Source: Undibacterium piscinae (GTDB taxonomy: Bacteria; Pseudomonadota; Gammaproteobacteria; Burkholderiales; Burkholderiaceae_D). Taken from it: a DNA stretch of 64,000 nucleotides. Shown here piece by piece: positions 40,049 to 48,960 of the stretch; within the stretch, counting starts at the first letter, position 1; every line of letters begins with the position of its first letter. The notes below the pieces were generated by a model. It saw only the letters and a list, made by a program, of their open reading frames with translations. It was not told the DNA's origin and ran no database searches. Position numbers and translations under genes: made by a program. The stretch covers positions 2,790,001 to 2,854,000 of the forward strand of contig CP051152.1 in the NCBI GenBank assembly GCA_003970805.2, given 5' to 3'.

Positions 40049-40343
40049 TTATTTCTCCTATGTGGTTTGAATACCGATATGCCGCAATCGGCATGCCGCT
40101 AAGACTGGTGTTGAGCGCTGAAATGAAAAACCGGGAAAAAATGCTGCCAAACCTGACGCAGTGAACCAGGCATCTTTAATGTGAAAAGGAGTTTTTTCAA
40201 AAAAAGTATTTCTGTTTGAAAAAAACAGAGCGATTATAATTTAGTAGTAAGAATTTTTCCATGCGGAAATAACTAAATAGTGCGGTATCTAATTCTATTT
40301 TGTAGCTATTTAACAGTAATCAACACAATCAACTTACGGCATA
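40049..40343. promoter_or_regulatory. AT-rich region upstream of the TPS operon
   Basis: About 295 bases without a coding frame, rich in A and T runs (40190-40330). It must hold the promoter of the minus-strand transporter/adhesin operon. I can see no defined -10/-35 pair or operator with enough confidence to place it. Confidence 0.4.
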
Positions 40344-40589
40344 GTGCAGGGGATGATAAAAAATCCCAACTTACACGAGCGAAGCCCTGAGCAGAAGGAC
40401 AGCTTAATCATCGATTTGGTGGTCAAGGTGGCCGGCTGGCGTAACCGCGAAGCCCATAGAGAAGCGCAAAGTCAGGGCCGCAACGTGGTGTTTGAGGATT
40501 ACCGCCTGCGTATCGCCGGGGTCATTCGCGATTATGGGTTGACAGAGCGCGCGCAAGCACCAAGCGATAGCCGTAGCATGCATGGCTGA
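40344..40589 (+). pseudogene. Truncated second copy of the ABM-fold gene
   Basis: From 40428 to the stop at 40589 the frame encodes VAGWRNREAHREAQSQGR and continues to DYGLTERAQAPSDSRSMHG. It matches the C-terminal 53 residues of the protein at 30706-31050 with roughly a dozen differences. The first 28 codons (40344-40427) do not resemble the N-terminal half of that family. It lacks the beta strands needed for an ABM fold and is probably a relic of a duplication. It marks the right border of the adhesin block. Confidence 0.7.
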
Positions 40590-40621
40590 CTAGTGTAATT
40601 TGGCAGCCTTGCTGCCTGCCT

Positions 40622-41908
40622 CTATATTTTAATCGCAGCACACTGCGCATTGATCAGCTTAACCGCAGTCGCGACCCCATTTTCTGCTTGCATGGTAAGC
40701 GCCATTTTTTCAGCTTGTTGTGCCATCTGCGGGCTGTTCAGGACGCTTAGAATTTGCTGGGCTAATTTGGCGGCTGTGAGGCTACGGCGTCTGAGCGGCT
40801 TGCCGCCTATTCCTAGGTCTTGCAATTGTTTGCCCCAGAATTCTTGCTCGTCAAGGTGCGCCACCACGATCGATGGCTTAGCGGCCAGCGTGGCTGAGTG
40901 GGTGGTACCAGCGCCGCCGTGATGCAGCACCGCCTGACAATGTGGGAACACCAGGTGATGCGGCGCCGCGCTCAGGTACAAAATATTCGCGCTGTTTGTG
41001 TAGCCACATTCTTGCCACAAATTAGCTTGAATGATGGCGCGACAGCCGGCCAGTTTGGCGGCTGCCGTGAGCACTTGCAAGCTCTGGCTTTGACTGCCTA
41101 AGTCTTTCACCATCATACTGCCAAACGTCATGTAAACCGGTGCGTCACCGGTCTGCAGAAAATGCTGCAAGTCCCCGGACAATTGACCTTCGAGTGCGAC
41201 ATTAGGCATGTCGAGAAAGCCGCAGACTTGCACATGCGCTGGCCAGTCAGGCTGGCGTACTGCGATGGTAGGGCTGACGCCGATTAAAGTTAATTGTTCT
41301 GAACTCCAGACCTTGCTGAGCAGGTCGGGGCCAGCCGGCATACCTAGCTGTTGACGTAAGCGATTCGGGTATTTACTGAGCTGCAGTTGTAGCGTGGTTT
41401 TCACTAGCCACCAGCCCAATCGATTGCCCCATTGTCCGAGCGCAGGGAAGCCTAGTGGCGGCAAAAATTTTGTCGCAATCAGGCTGTGCACAAACATCAC
41501 CGTCATATATGGTTTTTTGGATTTTTCGGCAGCGATTTGTAAAGGATGCAGAAAAAAATGACCTATCAATACATCAGATTCCTGGCACAGCGCTTGCGCC
41601 GCCGCCAGCATCGCCGCTTCGGCGGGTGCGAACAGTGTGCTAAAGATGAGTTTTAATTGTCTGACCGCATTGCGGGTATTGAAAATTTTTAAAGCCGCTT
41701 GTGCGCCTTCGGCTGGATCGGCGATCACCGGCGAGGCGACCATGATGATCTTCACGCCATGCTCGTTATCCATGCCCTGGTACTGCGCATGGTCGACGCA
41801 GGTAATCACTAAAGTGACCTCATGGCCCGCCGCTTGCAAGCCTTGCGCCAGCGCCAAAAACGGGCGTATGTCGCCATGACTGCCCCAGGTTTGCATACCG
41901 ATTTTCAT
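40622..41908 (-). CDS. UDP/NDP-sugar glycosyltransferase (GT1, MGT-like)
   Basis: 428 residues. The N-terminus MKIGMQTWGSHGDIRPFLAL is the acceptor-domain start of GT1 enzymes acting on lipids, sterols or macrolides. The donor-domain signature is in YLSAAPHHLVFPHCQAVLHH then GGAGTTHSATLAAKPSIVVA, with DQ-like LDEQEFWGKQLQDLGIG. It is expected to be cytoplasmic or membrane-associated and to transfer a hexose from a nucleotide sugar to a hydrophobic acceptor. No biosynthetic partner is adjacent. Frame intact. Confidence 0.92.
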   Translation of the reverse strand: MKIGMQTWGSHGDIRPFLALAQGLQAAGHEVTLVITCVDHAQYQGMDNEHGVKIIMVASPVIADPAEGAQAALKIFNTRNAVRQLKLIFSTLFAPAEAAMLAAAQALCQESDVLIGHFFLHPLQIAAEKSKKPYMTVMFVHSLIATKFLPPLGFPALGQWGNRLGWWLVKTTLQLQLSKYPNRLRQQLGMPAGPDLLSKVWSSEQLTLIGVSPTIAVRQPDWPAHVQVCGFLDMPNVALEGQLSGDLQHFLQTGDAPVYMTFGSMMVKDLGSQSQSLQVLTAAAKLAGCRAIIQANLWQECGYTNSANILYLSAAPHHLVFPHCQAVLHHGGAGTTHSATLAAKPSIVVAHLDEQEFWGKQLQDLGIGGKPLRRRSLTAAKLAQQILSVLNSPQMAQQAEKMALTMQAENGVATAVKLINAQCAAIKI

Positions 41909-42034
41909 ACTGATTCCCGTGTCGTAACAAGCAGCGCGACTAAGTGCGCGACGTGCTTTATTTTAACCGTTGGGGATTTGCAGTGGGAGGATGAGACGAG
42001 CTTAACCAGGATTTTTTCAGAAATCCAAAAAGGG

Positions 42035-42188
42035 AACTTCTAAAAACCAAGGAACCGTGATGATTGCGACTCACAAGGAAAAGCTTTGCCGCAGAGGCGC
42101 AGAGGACGCAGAGGGAAAAAAAGATTTTCTCTGCGTCCTCTGCGCCTCTGCGGCGAGAAAAGTTTTTGTTTTTAGGTTTTTAGAAGTT
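42035..42188. repeat. MITE-like palindromic element with terminal inverted repeats
   Basis: AACTTCTAAAAACC (42035-42048) is exactly inverted at 42175-42188, bounding about 154 bases. Inside lies a perfect 26-bp stem (42088-42113 with 42129-42154, of GCAGAGGCGCAGAGG type) with a 15-base loop. No protein is encoded. A single end of the element, with one mismatch over 26 bases (42021-42046), recurs at 48935-48960. This structure is typical of a small non-autonomous mobile element. Confidence 0.65.
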
Positions 42189-42197
42189 TTCAAAACA

Positions 42198-42267
42198 CTA
42201 TGCGCAACATCCCATGCGCCTTTCAGGCCGATATCGGCTTGCGAGGTCCATGGATATTGCGCAATAG
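42198..42267. repeat. Dispersed palindromic repeat, copy 2
   Basis: An imperfect 70-base palindrome centred on GGCCGATATCGGC. The outer arms are CTATGCGCAACATCCCATG and its near complement ending GATATTGCGCAATAG. It begins ten bases after the MITE-like element. It shares arm sequence with copies at 28582 and 45481. Confidence 0.65.
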
Positions 42268-42330
42268 TTTTTGCAATGATGGTTTTGGTAACTATTCAGT
42301 CTACTAGGAGCACGACGAAACAAACTAAGA

Positions 42331-42412
42331 CCTCTCAACGCTGAGACGCCGAGGAAAAACGGGGAACTACATTGCCGTTCTCCGCGTCTCAGCATCTCTG
42401 CGGTGAGGTGTT
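42331..42412. repeat. Imperfect hairpin related to the 42088 palindrome
   Basis: CTGAGACGC (42341-42349) pairs with GCGTCTCAG (42384-42392). Looser outer arms CCTCTCA... and ...TGAGGT lie around them. The GAGACGC/GCGTCTC arms resemble the GCAGAGG/CCTCTGC arms of the neighbouring element. It lies 46 bases downstream of the metalloprotease stop and could also act as an mRNA 3' structure. It has no T-tract on the gene's strand. Confidence 0.5.
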
Positions 42413-42458
42413 TTGACTTTCTTTATAGTCGGCGGAATAGTTACTGGTTTTGTATAAT

Positions 42459-45209
42459 TTAAAACGGCCACACTGGTGTCGCCACGCTCATGTCTATTTT
42501 CTTAACCGCAGAGACTTTATCTGGCGTCACTTTATACGCGTAAAACAAGGCTGGCTCTACCGCAAAAGCATAGCTGGCGACCTGCGCTGCGGCAGTCGTT
42601 GAGTAGCGTACGCCCCACAGGTCGAACGTTGGACGCTGGTCGCGCTGGGTGATCCAGGATAAGGCGATCAACATATTGTCGTTACCATCCACGCTAGGAC
42701 GAGTGGCGTATTGACTATAGCCGAGCTTGTCTTTATTGGCGGCCCAATCAGCCCGTGCAAACTGGCGCTGATGCAAGTACAGCAGCGTGACGATATCCCA
42801 GCCGCGCGCCTCGTCGTTGACTCTGGCATGCCAGTAATGTATCCACTGCATGTAGAAAGCCATGCGTTCGCCGTTCTGTGTGGCGTAGGCGTCCGAGCCC
42901 CAGATGCTCTGATAGCGGGCTTCCAGCGGATCGGCATTAGTGCGACCGGCATTGATCATATCGAAGGCAGAACGATAGCCTACATGATTGGCGACATAGG
43001 TATTCTTTTCATGCAGCACACGCCAGTTCATCCTTAGCGGGAACAGATTATTCGACACTTCACCGCTACGCCCTCCATAGATATTGAGTAAGCCTTGTTG
43101 CTGATTGTGGCCAAGCTCATGACTCTCGCCCCAACCGCGTGGATTCACGCCCCAATCCTGATCGTAGGGATTGCCCGAGCAACCATTACCGCATGCGGCA
43201 AAATCGTCGGAATTAATGTGCTGGGTGCTAGGGCCGCGGTGCATCACGGCATCGGTACAATTCCAGGCCAGACCGTTGCAAAAAGTTTGCACGGCGGCGG
43301 GTAGATCGAGACCTTTCAATGCATAACCAGCCATGCGGTAATCGCCTTCTATGAGCAGATCGCGTAGCTCATCGAGATAACGCACCATATCGTTACCATA
43401 GTCTTTCTGTAGCACGTCCTTCATCTTGGCGACCTTGGTATGGATTTCGGCGCCCGGCATCTTGATTTCAGCCCAGTCAAATTGACCATTGTTGAGTGCG
43501 GCAATAAAGGCCGCCTTATCGCTACCAGCGCTAAGATCAAAGTAAGGATGTTGCGCTACACCGCGTATCCTTAGGGTTACGATCTGGCCGGCAGTAGCGC
43601 CGCTAAATTCTAGCTGCATGGTGCCGCCGTAAGGGCTGTTCACTTGTAAGGGGCTCGCTTTCGCCAGGCGCATTGCCGGGCTGGCCAGATAGCGTGGCCG
43701 GGTATAGGACGTCGCGCCCAGGTAACGGGTCGAGCTCACGCGTTGCGTGTTGAGGCGTAAGGCCACCGTGGCGCTACCGGCATCGATTAATTCTATCTGC
43801 AAGGTTTTACCAGGCACGGCAAAGCGGCCTATCGCGGTAAAGCCCTGATCGGCAGGTAGGCTGATGCTGATGGTTTCATCACTGGTGGAAACCGGCAAAG
43901 TGGCGGCGCTTTTACTCAGGAAAGAACTCAAATCAGTTTGCGCCACACCCAGTGGACGCACATAGGCCACCAGCGCATCGGCCACCAGCGCTTTCTGAAA
44001 CTCTACCGGCTTACTGGTTTTATCGACCGGATAAACGATTTGTTTGCGCTGCACATCGGCCCACAATGCCAGCAAGCGTAAGCTCGTGGTATTCGGAGTG
44101 GCGAACAGGTTGCGACCGCTGCGGGTGAAATTATCGATTTGCTGACGCAGCGACTCGATCGGTGTCATCAGGTCTTTTTGTAGATCGGGTACATTGTCGC
44201 AGTTAATCGAGCCAACATAGGTGGTACAGGCGCTCCAGCCGTAGTCAGTGCGCCAGCTATTGTTGGCGATACGATTAATCAAAGCACGGCTATCGGCAAA
44301 CTGATCAAGCTTGGCCAAATTGTCGGCTTCGCTGCGGCCGGCTGCCACTAAGTCATTGCTGAAATAATTGCCGGCATAGCCGCCCATTTGTAAACCCATG
44401 CCACTCAATATCTGGCGACCGGATTCGCTGTCACCCCAGGTCTTGGTATGCAGATAAAGTACCGGCTTGCCAGCGCTAACCCAGGCGCGTACGCTCGCCT
44501 CGGCACTGGCATTGGCCAACATATCGCCTCCTAAAACCAGCAGTTTCGCGCCTTGATTGCAGTTGATATCGGCAAACAAGTCACAACCGAGGCTGGTGGC
44601 TGTCACTCCTATTTTGGTCAATCCGGCCAGACCATTGCTGGCGTTGATACCGGCCCAGGCAACTGGCAAGCTGGCTGGCAGCGCCAGAGTCGCGTCGCCC
44701 AGCACCAACCAGCTCAGCAAGCGTTTAAACGCAGGCGCATGGTTCAGATTATTGTTGTTACGAAATTGCTCGAGCACGTTGGCACCATAGCCTGCGCTAC
44801 GGCCATTGCTGGCAATGCTGATACTGGCCAGTGTCTGTCCTTTGTCGCCGATAATCCAGGGTGCCGACAACTCGGTATTGAGTGGTAATAAAAATTGACT
44901 GTTTTGGGTAGGCGCGTATTCGCTACTGACTCCAGCGACCAGAGTGCTGATACGTTTGGCTTGCTGATCGGATAATTGCGCCACAAAATCGCGAGCGGCT
45001 ATCGATATCGGTGCGGCATCCGTGATAGCACTGGCGTCTCCTGTGCGCAAGGCCAGGTCTAGCGAACTGTCCGGTGTCGTCACTACCGGCGGTGTGATGG
45101 TTCCAGTCCCAGACGTGGCAGGAGTGCTGCCTCCGCCGCCACCGCAGGCAGCAAGCGCACTCAATAGTGCGATAGAAAAAAATCTGAGGAGCTTGGGATG
45201 TGGGCGCAT
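42459..45209 (-). CDS. ImpA-like M60-family metalloprotease lipoprotein
   Basis: 916 residues. The lipoprotein signal is FFSIALLSALAACGGGGG (lipobox LAAC) followed by a Thr/Pro linker. An N-terminal domain of about 450 residues resembles the ImpA N-terminal region (YLHTKTWGDSESGRQILSGM, LVAYVRPLGVAQTDLSSFL). The catalytic M60 (enhancin-like) domain has RGWGESHELGHNQQQGLLNI with HELGH at residues 697-701. MAFYMQWIHYWHARVNDEA follows. ImpA/SslE-type enzymes cut mucin-like O-glycoproteins at the cell surface. It is monocistronic as far as can be seen. Intact. Confidence 0.9.
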   Translation of the reverse strand: MRPHPKLLRFFSIALLSALAACGGGGGSTPATSGTGTITPPVVTTPDSSLDLALRTGDASAITDAAPISIAARDFVAQLSDQQAKRISTLVAGVSSEYAPTQNSQFLLPLNTELSAPWIIGDKGQTLASISIASNGRSAGYGANVLEQFRNNNNLNHAPAFKRLLSWLVLGDATLALPASLPVAWAGINASNGLAGLTKIGVTATSLGCDLFADINCNQGAKLLVLGGDMLANASAEASVRAWVSAGKPVLYLHTKTWGDSESGRQILSGMGLQMGGYAGNYFSNDLVAAGRSEADNLAKLDQFADSRALINRIANNSWRTDYGWSACTTYVGSINCDNVPDLQKDLMTPIESLRQQIDNFTRSGRNLFATPNTTSLRLLALWADVQRKQIVYPVDKTSKPVEFQKALVADALVAYVRPLGVAQTDLSSFLSKSAATLPVSTSDETISISLPADQGFTAIGRFAVPGKTLQIELIDAGSATVALRLNTQRVSSTRYLGATSYTRPRYLASPAMRLAKASPLQVNSPYGGTMQLEFSGATAGQIVTLRIRGVAQHPYFDLSAGSDKAAFIAALNNGQFDWAEIKMPGAEIHTKVAKMKDVLQKDYGNDMVRYLDELRDLLIEGDYRMAGYALKGLDLPAAVQTFCNGLAWNCTDAVMHRGPSTQHINSDDFAACGNGCSGNPYDQDWGVNPRGWGESHELGHNQQQGLLNIYGGRSGEVSNNLFPLRMNWRVLHEKNTYVANHVGYRSAFDMINAGRTNADPLEARYQSIWGSDAYATQNGERMAFYMQWIHYWHARVNDEARGWDIVTLLYLHQRQFARADWAANKDKLGYSQYATRPSVDGNDNMLIALSWITQRDQRPTFDLWGVRYSTTAAAQVASYAFAVEPALFYAYKVTPDKVSAVKKIDMSVATPVWPF

Positions 45210-45628
45210 GAGGAGTAGTTAATTTATAGGTGAAATTTTGTCACTGGAAAAACACGGTATTTTCTTGTTGCACAAAAATCCTGGCAAATGTAGCACGGCA
45301 CAATTGGATAAAGAGATTTTCGATTCCGACTAAGAGGCGCAGCGAATAGTGCCCATTGTGTTGATTTTGGGCAATTGAAGATTTTAGCCTAAGCCGATTT
45401 GGCAAAAAATCGAAAGAGTGTAAGGAGATGTAAAAGCCCGCTAGCGAAGCCTAAGCTTTAGTGCGGATGGCTGGACGCACGCGCATATTCTATGCGGGCT
45501 GCAGGCCGAAATAGGCTGGCAAGCCGCATGGAATATGCGCCTTGCCAGCTATTGGTAGTTCAATGAGTAGCGCCAGTGGGGGATCAGGCGAGAGTTTTTA
45601 TTAAAGTATCAATGTTCCTTAAAAACCA
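45210..45628. other. Intergenic region between convergent/tandem genes
   Basis: About 420 bases with no convincing coding frame. It holds the palindrome at 45481-45540 and presumably the promoter of the M60 gene close to 45210-45300. No other structure stands out. Confidence 0.4.
45481..45540. repeat. Dispersed palindromic repeat, copy 3
   Basis: GCGCATATTCTATGCGG (45481-45497) is inverted with one mismatch at 45524-45540, around an inner GCAGGCC...GGCTGGC partial stem. The arm theme GCGCA-AT-CATGCGG and the 60-70 base size relate it to the elements at 28582 and 42198. Confidence 0.55.
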
Positions 45629-46087
45629 CTAATGGATCGGTAAGCTGGTGGTGTTTTTAACTTCTTCCATCACCGCATAGGTATGGGTTTCGCGTACCCC
45701 ATTGAGTTGTAGTAACGATTTACCCAAAAACTGGCGATAGGCATTCATGTCCTTGACTCTGGCCTTGACCAGATAATCGAAGCCACCGGCCACCATATGG
45801 CATTCCAATACTTCCGGTACCGCCTTCACACCGCGTTTGAAGGATTCGAATACATCGGGCGTGGTGCGGTCTAGTACCACCTCGATAAACACTAGCAAGG
45901 CCACGTCTAGCATGTGCGGATTGAGTTGCGCGGTGTACGAGAGGATGTAACCGGCCTCTTGTAATTTGCGGACCCGCTCCAGACAGGCGGCGGGCGACAG
46001 GCGGACCCGCGCCGCCAATTCCACGTTACTCATGCGGCCGTCGATTTGTAATTCGGCCAAAATTCTTTTACTGATTTTGTCTAGCAT
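45629..46087 (-). CDS. Lrp/AsnC-family transcriptional regulator
   Basis: 152 residues from the internal ATG at 46087 (MLDKISKRILAELQIDGRMS), the classical Lrp start. The longer frame to 46216 adds a non-conserved 43-residue tail. HTH: NVELAARVRLSPAACLERVR. The C-terminal RAM effector domain includes VPEVLECHMVAGGFDYLVK, the gly-containing ligand motif. Such proteins sense amino acids as octamers or dimers and often regulate a neighbouring catabolic gene. No obvious target is adjacent. Confidence 0.93.
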   Translation of the reverse strand: MLDKISKRILAELQIDGRMSNVELAARVRLSPAACLERVRKLQEAGYILSYTAQLNPHMLDVALLVFIEVVLDRTTPDVFESFKRGVKAVPEVLECHMVAGGFDYLVKARVKDMNAYRQFLGKSLLQLNGVRETHTYAVMEEVKNTTSLPIH

Positions 46088-46226
46088 AAGAAATTCCTTA
46101 AGGGGTGAACGTACGCACGCCAGCTCTGGGTATAGGCTGCGTGACGCCTTATTCAAAAAAATGAGGAATCGAAGATGAATGTTTTGCCGGATGGGGCTTA
46201 CATGCATGCACATCAAACCGGAATCT

Positions 46227-46331
46227 TTAGGGCTTACGCAAAACCGCCCCAGCGTCCTTGTATCCGCCTTGCCGTACTAATGTAAGTCTTCGGCGGCACG
46301 CCTAGCTGGGACAATTTTGCGTAAGTCCTAA
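46227..46331. repeat. 105-bp MITE-like element with 17-bp terminal inverted repeats
   Basis: TTAGGGCTTACGCAAAA (46227-46243) faces TTTTGCGTAAGTCCTAA (46315-46331), an inverted repeat with one mismatch. Further internal complementarity (CCCAGC with GCTGG, GCC...CGGC) makes the whole unit a long hairpin. It has no coding capacity. The size and ends fit a non-autonomous transposable element mobilised by a transposase from elsewhere. Confidence 0.7.
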
Positions 46332-46513
46332 TTTTGTTTAACTAAGTATGAGTAACGCAATTTGCGTGCCAAGCATTTTGGGTATGGAGGAAGAGAAACG
46401 CCGCTAATTCCCACGTCTACCAGCTTCTGCCAGCGCCAAAATGAGGCGCAGTGCTCAGAAACGCACTAAGAATTGGCGTCGCTGCGGGCGCCTGCTAGCG
46501 CGCAGCGACCAGA

Positions 46514-46550
46514 CAAAAAAAATAGCAGCGCCAAGACTGCGCTGCTATTT
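46514..46550 (-). terminator. Rho-independent terminator of the TonB-like gene
   Basis: AAATAGCAGCGC / GCGCTGCTATTT (46520-46531 with 46539-46550) is a perfect 12-bp stem with a 7-base loop. On the minus strand a run of T (complement of the A run at 46514-46520) follows. It lies about 50 bases beyond the stop at 46603. Confidence 0.88.
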
Positions 46551-46602
46551 GATGGCTATTTGGTGCTTAGTTAAAGCGCGATATTGCTAACGCGTGCCTG
46601 GC

Positions 46603-47361
46603 CTAATTCTCACGATTGAAGGCGAACTCTAGCAGCTTGGTCTGAGGGCTGGAGATTGGTGCATATTTCCATTGCAGGGCGGCGCTGATGACTTCCTGAT
46701 CGAAATGTTTGGCTGGTTTGGCTTTTAAAATTTCGACTTGAGTCACCTTGCCATCGGTGCTGATATGGATGCGCGCGCTGACTATGCCCTCGGTGACATT
46801 GGCACGTATCGCGTTTCTAGGAAAACCAGGTTGCACGCTAGAGAGCAGTTTGAGCGGGGTCACCTCGGCTACTGCAGGCGTTGGGGCTGGTGTCGCGGCC
46901 ACTACCACAGGGGCAACTGGCGCAGCTTTGGGGGGCGCTGACACCACCGCCGAGGCGGCAACTTCTGGCGCCTTCGCGACCAGCACGGGGGCCGCCGCAA
47001 GCGGCTTAGCATTGCTAGCTGATTTACTGTCTTTGGCTTTGGCTTCCAAGGCGAGTTTGGCCTCGAGTGCCAGTTTGGCGTCTTTCGCCTCTTTCGCCAG
47101 TTTTTCTTCTTTGGCGATATCTGCCGCTGTTTTGGTTGAGAATTGATCCAGGTATTGGCCTACATCTTTGTTCTTATCGACTTGACGGACTGCGGCCTTG
47201 ACTAAGCCTGTGGGCTTGTCGCTGATGGCGACGGCTGGGGCTTCGGTGTTCACTTCTGGTTCTGGTGTTTTCTGGCAGGCGCTCAGCAGCGTCGCAGAAC
47301 AAATGACCGTGGATAGCAGTACAGAAAATCTTCTCATATCGTTTTGATGCGCCTGACACAT
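46603..47361 (-). CDS. TonB C-terminal-domain lipoprotein
   Basis: About 250 residues. The N-terminus FSVLLSTVICSATLLSACQK is a lipoprotein signal with LSAC lipobox. The ATG at 47361 (GGGAACG upstream) or 47337 could both serve; the ATG of the 277-residue frame lies too far out. A Lys/Glu/Ala helical segment (about residues 65-105) and Ala/Pro-rich linker span the periplasm. The TonB-type C-terminal domain follows (SVQPGFPRNAIRANVTEGIV, LQWKYAPISSPQT). Unlike classical TonB it has a lipid anchor in place of an ExbBD-interacting TM helix, so it may not transduce energy. The partner receptor is unknown. Confidence 0.82.
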   Translation of the reverse strand: MCQAHQNDMRRFSVLLSTVICSATLLSACQKTPEPEVNTEAPAVAISDKPTGLVKAAVRQVDKNKDVGQYLDQFSTKTAADIAKEEKLAKEAKDAKLALEAKLALEAKAKDSKSASNAKPLAAAPVLVAKAPEVAASAVVSAPPKAAPVAPVVVAATPAPTPAVAEVTPLKLLSSVQPGFPRNAIRANVTEGIVSARIHISTDGKVTQVEILKAKPAKHFDQEVISAALQWKYAPISSPQTKLLEFAFNREN

Positions 47362-47728
47362 ATCGTTCCCAGTTAAAAAAACAATTTCAATGACACTCAA
47401 TTCACCAGCAAAGCTTGCGTTGGCATGGTGCATCAAATCTTTACTGCTTGCAAGTATTAATACTTAGATTTTTACCTAATACAACGGCATTATTTGCTGC
47501 CCTGCTGAGCTGCGCTGATGCCGCCAAAAAGTCGCCCGCAGTTAAATTCTTAATAGCAATAATTGTGCCTGCTATTGTGCCTGTTTAGTCGCACTAAAAA
47601 CTGGCATTGCGAGCAAATCGCAGTTTGCTCTTAGCCTCGCTGCTGCTCGCTTCTGGTTCGGCCAAAGGCCTTACGCAAGAGCACTGCGAACAGTTAGAAT
47701 GTGATTTTTCTGCCTTGAGTTTTTCACC

Positions 47729-48919
47729 ATGACAGCGCCCAGTAGCCACGACTTTAGTGTGATCCGACCTGCCATGCAAAGCTATGTCGATAGACAAATC
47801 CTGGCCGGTGTCTCGTCGGCCATCTTGCATGGCCAAGAGCTGCTGTATCAGGATAGTGTCGGTTATGCCGATATCGAAAACCAGATTGCCTTAGGCCCCG
47901 AGCATTTGTTTCGGGTGTTCTCGAATACCAAGTTGATCACCTCTATCGCCGTGTTATTGCTGATGGATCAGGGCAAATTGGGTTTGGACGATGCGGTAGC
48001 GATCTATCTGCCGCAACTCGCTAAGCGCCAGGTACTGCGTCCCGGCACCACGGATATTCATGACACCGAGCCGGCTAAAAGCGCGATCACGATACGCCAC
48101 TTACTGACGCATACTTCGGGGCTCAGTTATGGCTGGCTAGATCATGGCTCGACCATTTATAAAGCCTATGTAGAACACAATGTGTTTAACGCGTTTACGC
48201 CTTTATCGCATCTGCTCGATTTGCTGGAAGATTTGCCGCTAGCGTTTCAGCCGGGCAGTTCCTGGGAATATTCTATCGCCAGCGACGTGCTGGCGCATCT
48301 GGTTGAAGTGATTAGTGGCGAGAGTTTTGATCTGTTTATCCGCCGCCATATCTTTGCGCCGCTCGCCATGCATGGCACCGGCTTCGTGGTGCCCGAATCT
48401 GAGCGCCAGCGTCTGACCGCCTATTACTCGGGCAGCGACCCGACTAACCGGCTCAAGCGCGGTCTGAAGCGGCGCGACGATGCGCCCTATCCCGGAGCCT
48501 ATCTGACGCCGGTGCCGCGCCTGTCCGGTGGCGGTGGCTTAGTCTCTAGCTTGCCCGATATGCTGGCGCTGCTGCGCTGCCTGATGCCCGGTGGCAGAGC
48601 GCTGCTGAAACCCGCGACGATCGCCATGATGATGCAAAATCAGCTGCCCGCTGGCATGGGCATCTCCTTCCCTAGCGTTGGCTATTTGCCGAACAAGGGC
48701 TTTGGTTTCGGGGGCGCGGTGATTTTACAACCGGGCTTAGCAGATCCAGCGGGGTCGGCCGGCGAGTTTGAGTGGGGTGGGATCGCTGGCACGCATTGGT
48801 GGATTTCACCGCGCCACAATATCGCCGGCGTGTTGATGGCGCAGCGCCAGATGAGTTTCTGGCACCCGTTTTCTTTCGAATTTAAAAAGCTGGCGTATCA
48901 GTGCATGGGCCTAGGCTAA
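47729..48919 (+). CDS. Beta-lactamase-fold serine hydrolase (S12 family)
   Basis: 396 residues, class C beta-lactamase/esterase fold. The SxxK nucleophile is in LFRVFSNTKLITSIAVLLLM, the mid-domain marker in LLTHTSGLSYGWLDHG, and the tyrosine motif in SSWEYSIASDVLAHLVEVI. Near the C-terminus GGIAGTHWWISPRHNI replaces the KTG box. There is no signal peptide, so it is probably a cytoplasmic esterase, transesterase or peptidase and not an antibiotic-resistance enzyme. Right after it (48935) begins a repeat end and the imported block. Confidence 0.92.
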   Translation: MTAPSSHDFSVIRPAMQSYVDRQILAGVSSAILHGQELLYQDSVGYADIENQIALGPEHLFRVFSNTKLITSIAVLLLMDQGKLGLDDAVAIYLPQLAKRQVLRPGTTDIHDTEPAKSAITIRHLLTHTSGLSYGWLDHGSTIYKAYVEHNVFNAFTPLSHLLDLLEDLPLAFQPGSSWEYSIASDVLAHLVEVISGESFDLFIRRHIFAPLAMHGTGFVVPESERQRLTAYYSGSDPTNRLKRGLKRRDDAPYPGAYLTPVPRLSGGGGLVSSLPDMLALLRCLMPGGRALLKPATIAMMMQNQLPAGMGISFPSVGYLPNKGFGFGGAVILQPGLADPAGSAGEFEWGGIAGTHWWISPRHNIAGVLMAQRQMSFWHPFSFEFKKLAYQCMGLG

Positions 48920-48934
48920 ACAGCACACCGAGGC

Positions 48935-48960
48935 AAATCCCAAAAGGGAACTTCTAAAAA
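48935..48960. repeat. Solo end of the 42035 MITE-like element
   Basis: 26 bases match 42021-42046 with one difference (the AGGGAACTTCTAAAAA core), but the rest of the element is absent. Immediately after it begins sequence of different character (48961 onward). It may mark an insertion or recombination joint. Confidence 0.6.

Noticed and set aside
42088..42154. The 26-bp perfect stem considered as a transcription terminator
   Set aside because: No T-tract follows on either strand and it lies within a unit bounded by inverted repeats; a mobile-element hairpin is the better explanation.
47729..48919. Antibiotic-resistance beta-lactamase
   Set aside because: It has the fold and SxxK motif but no signal peptide and no KTG box; an esterase-like S12 hydrolase is more likely.
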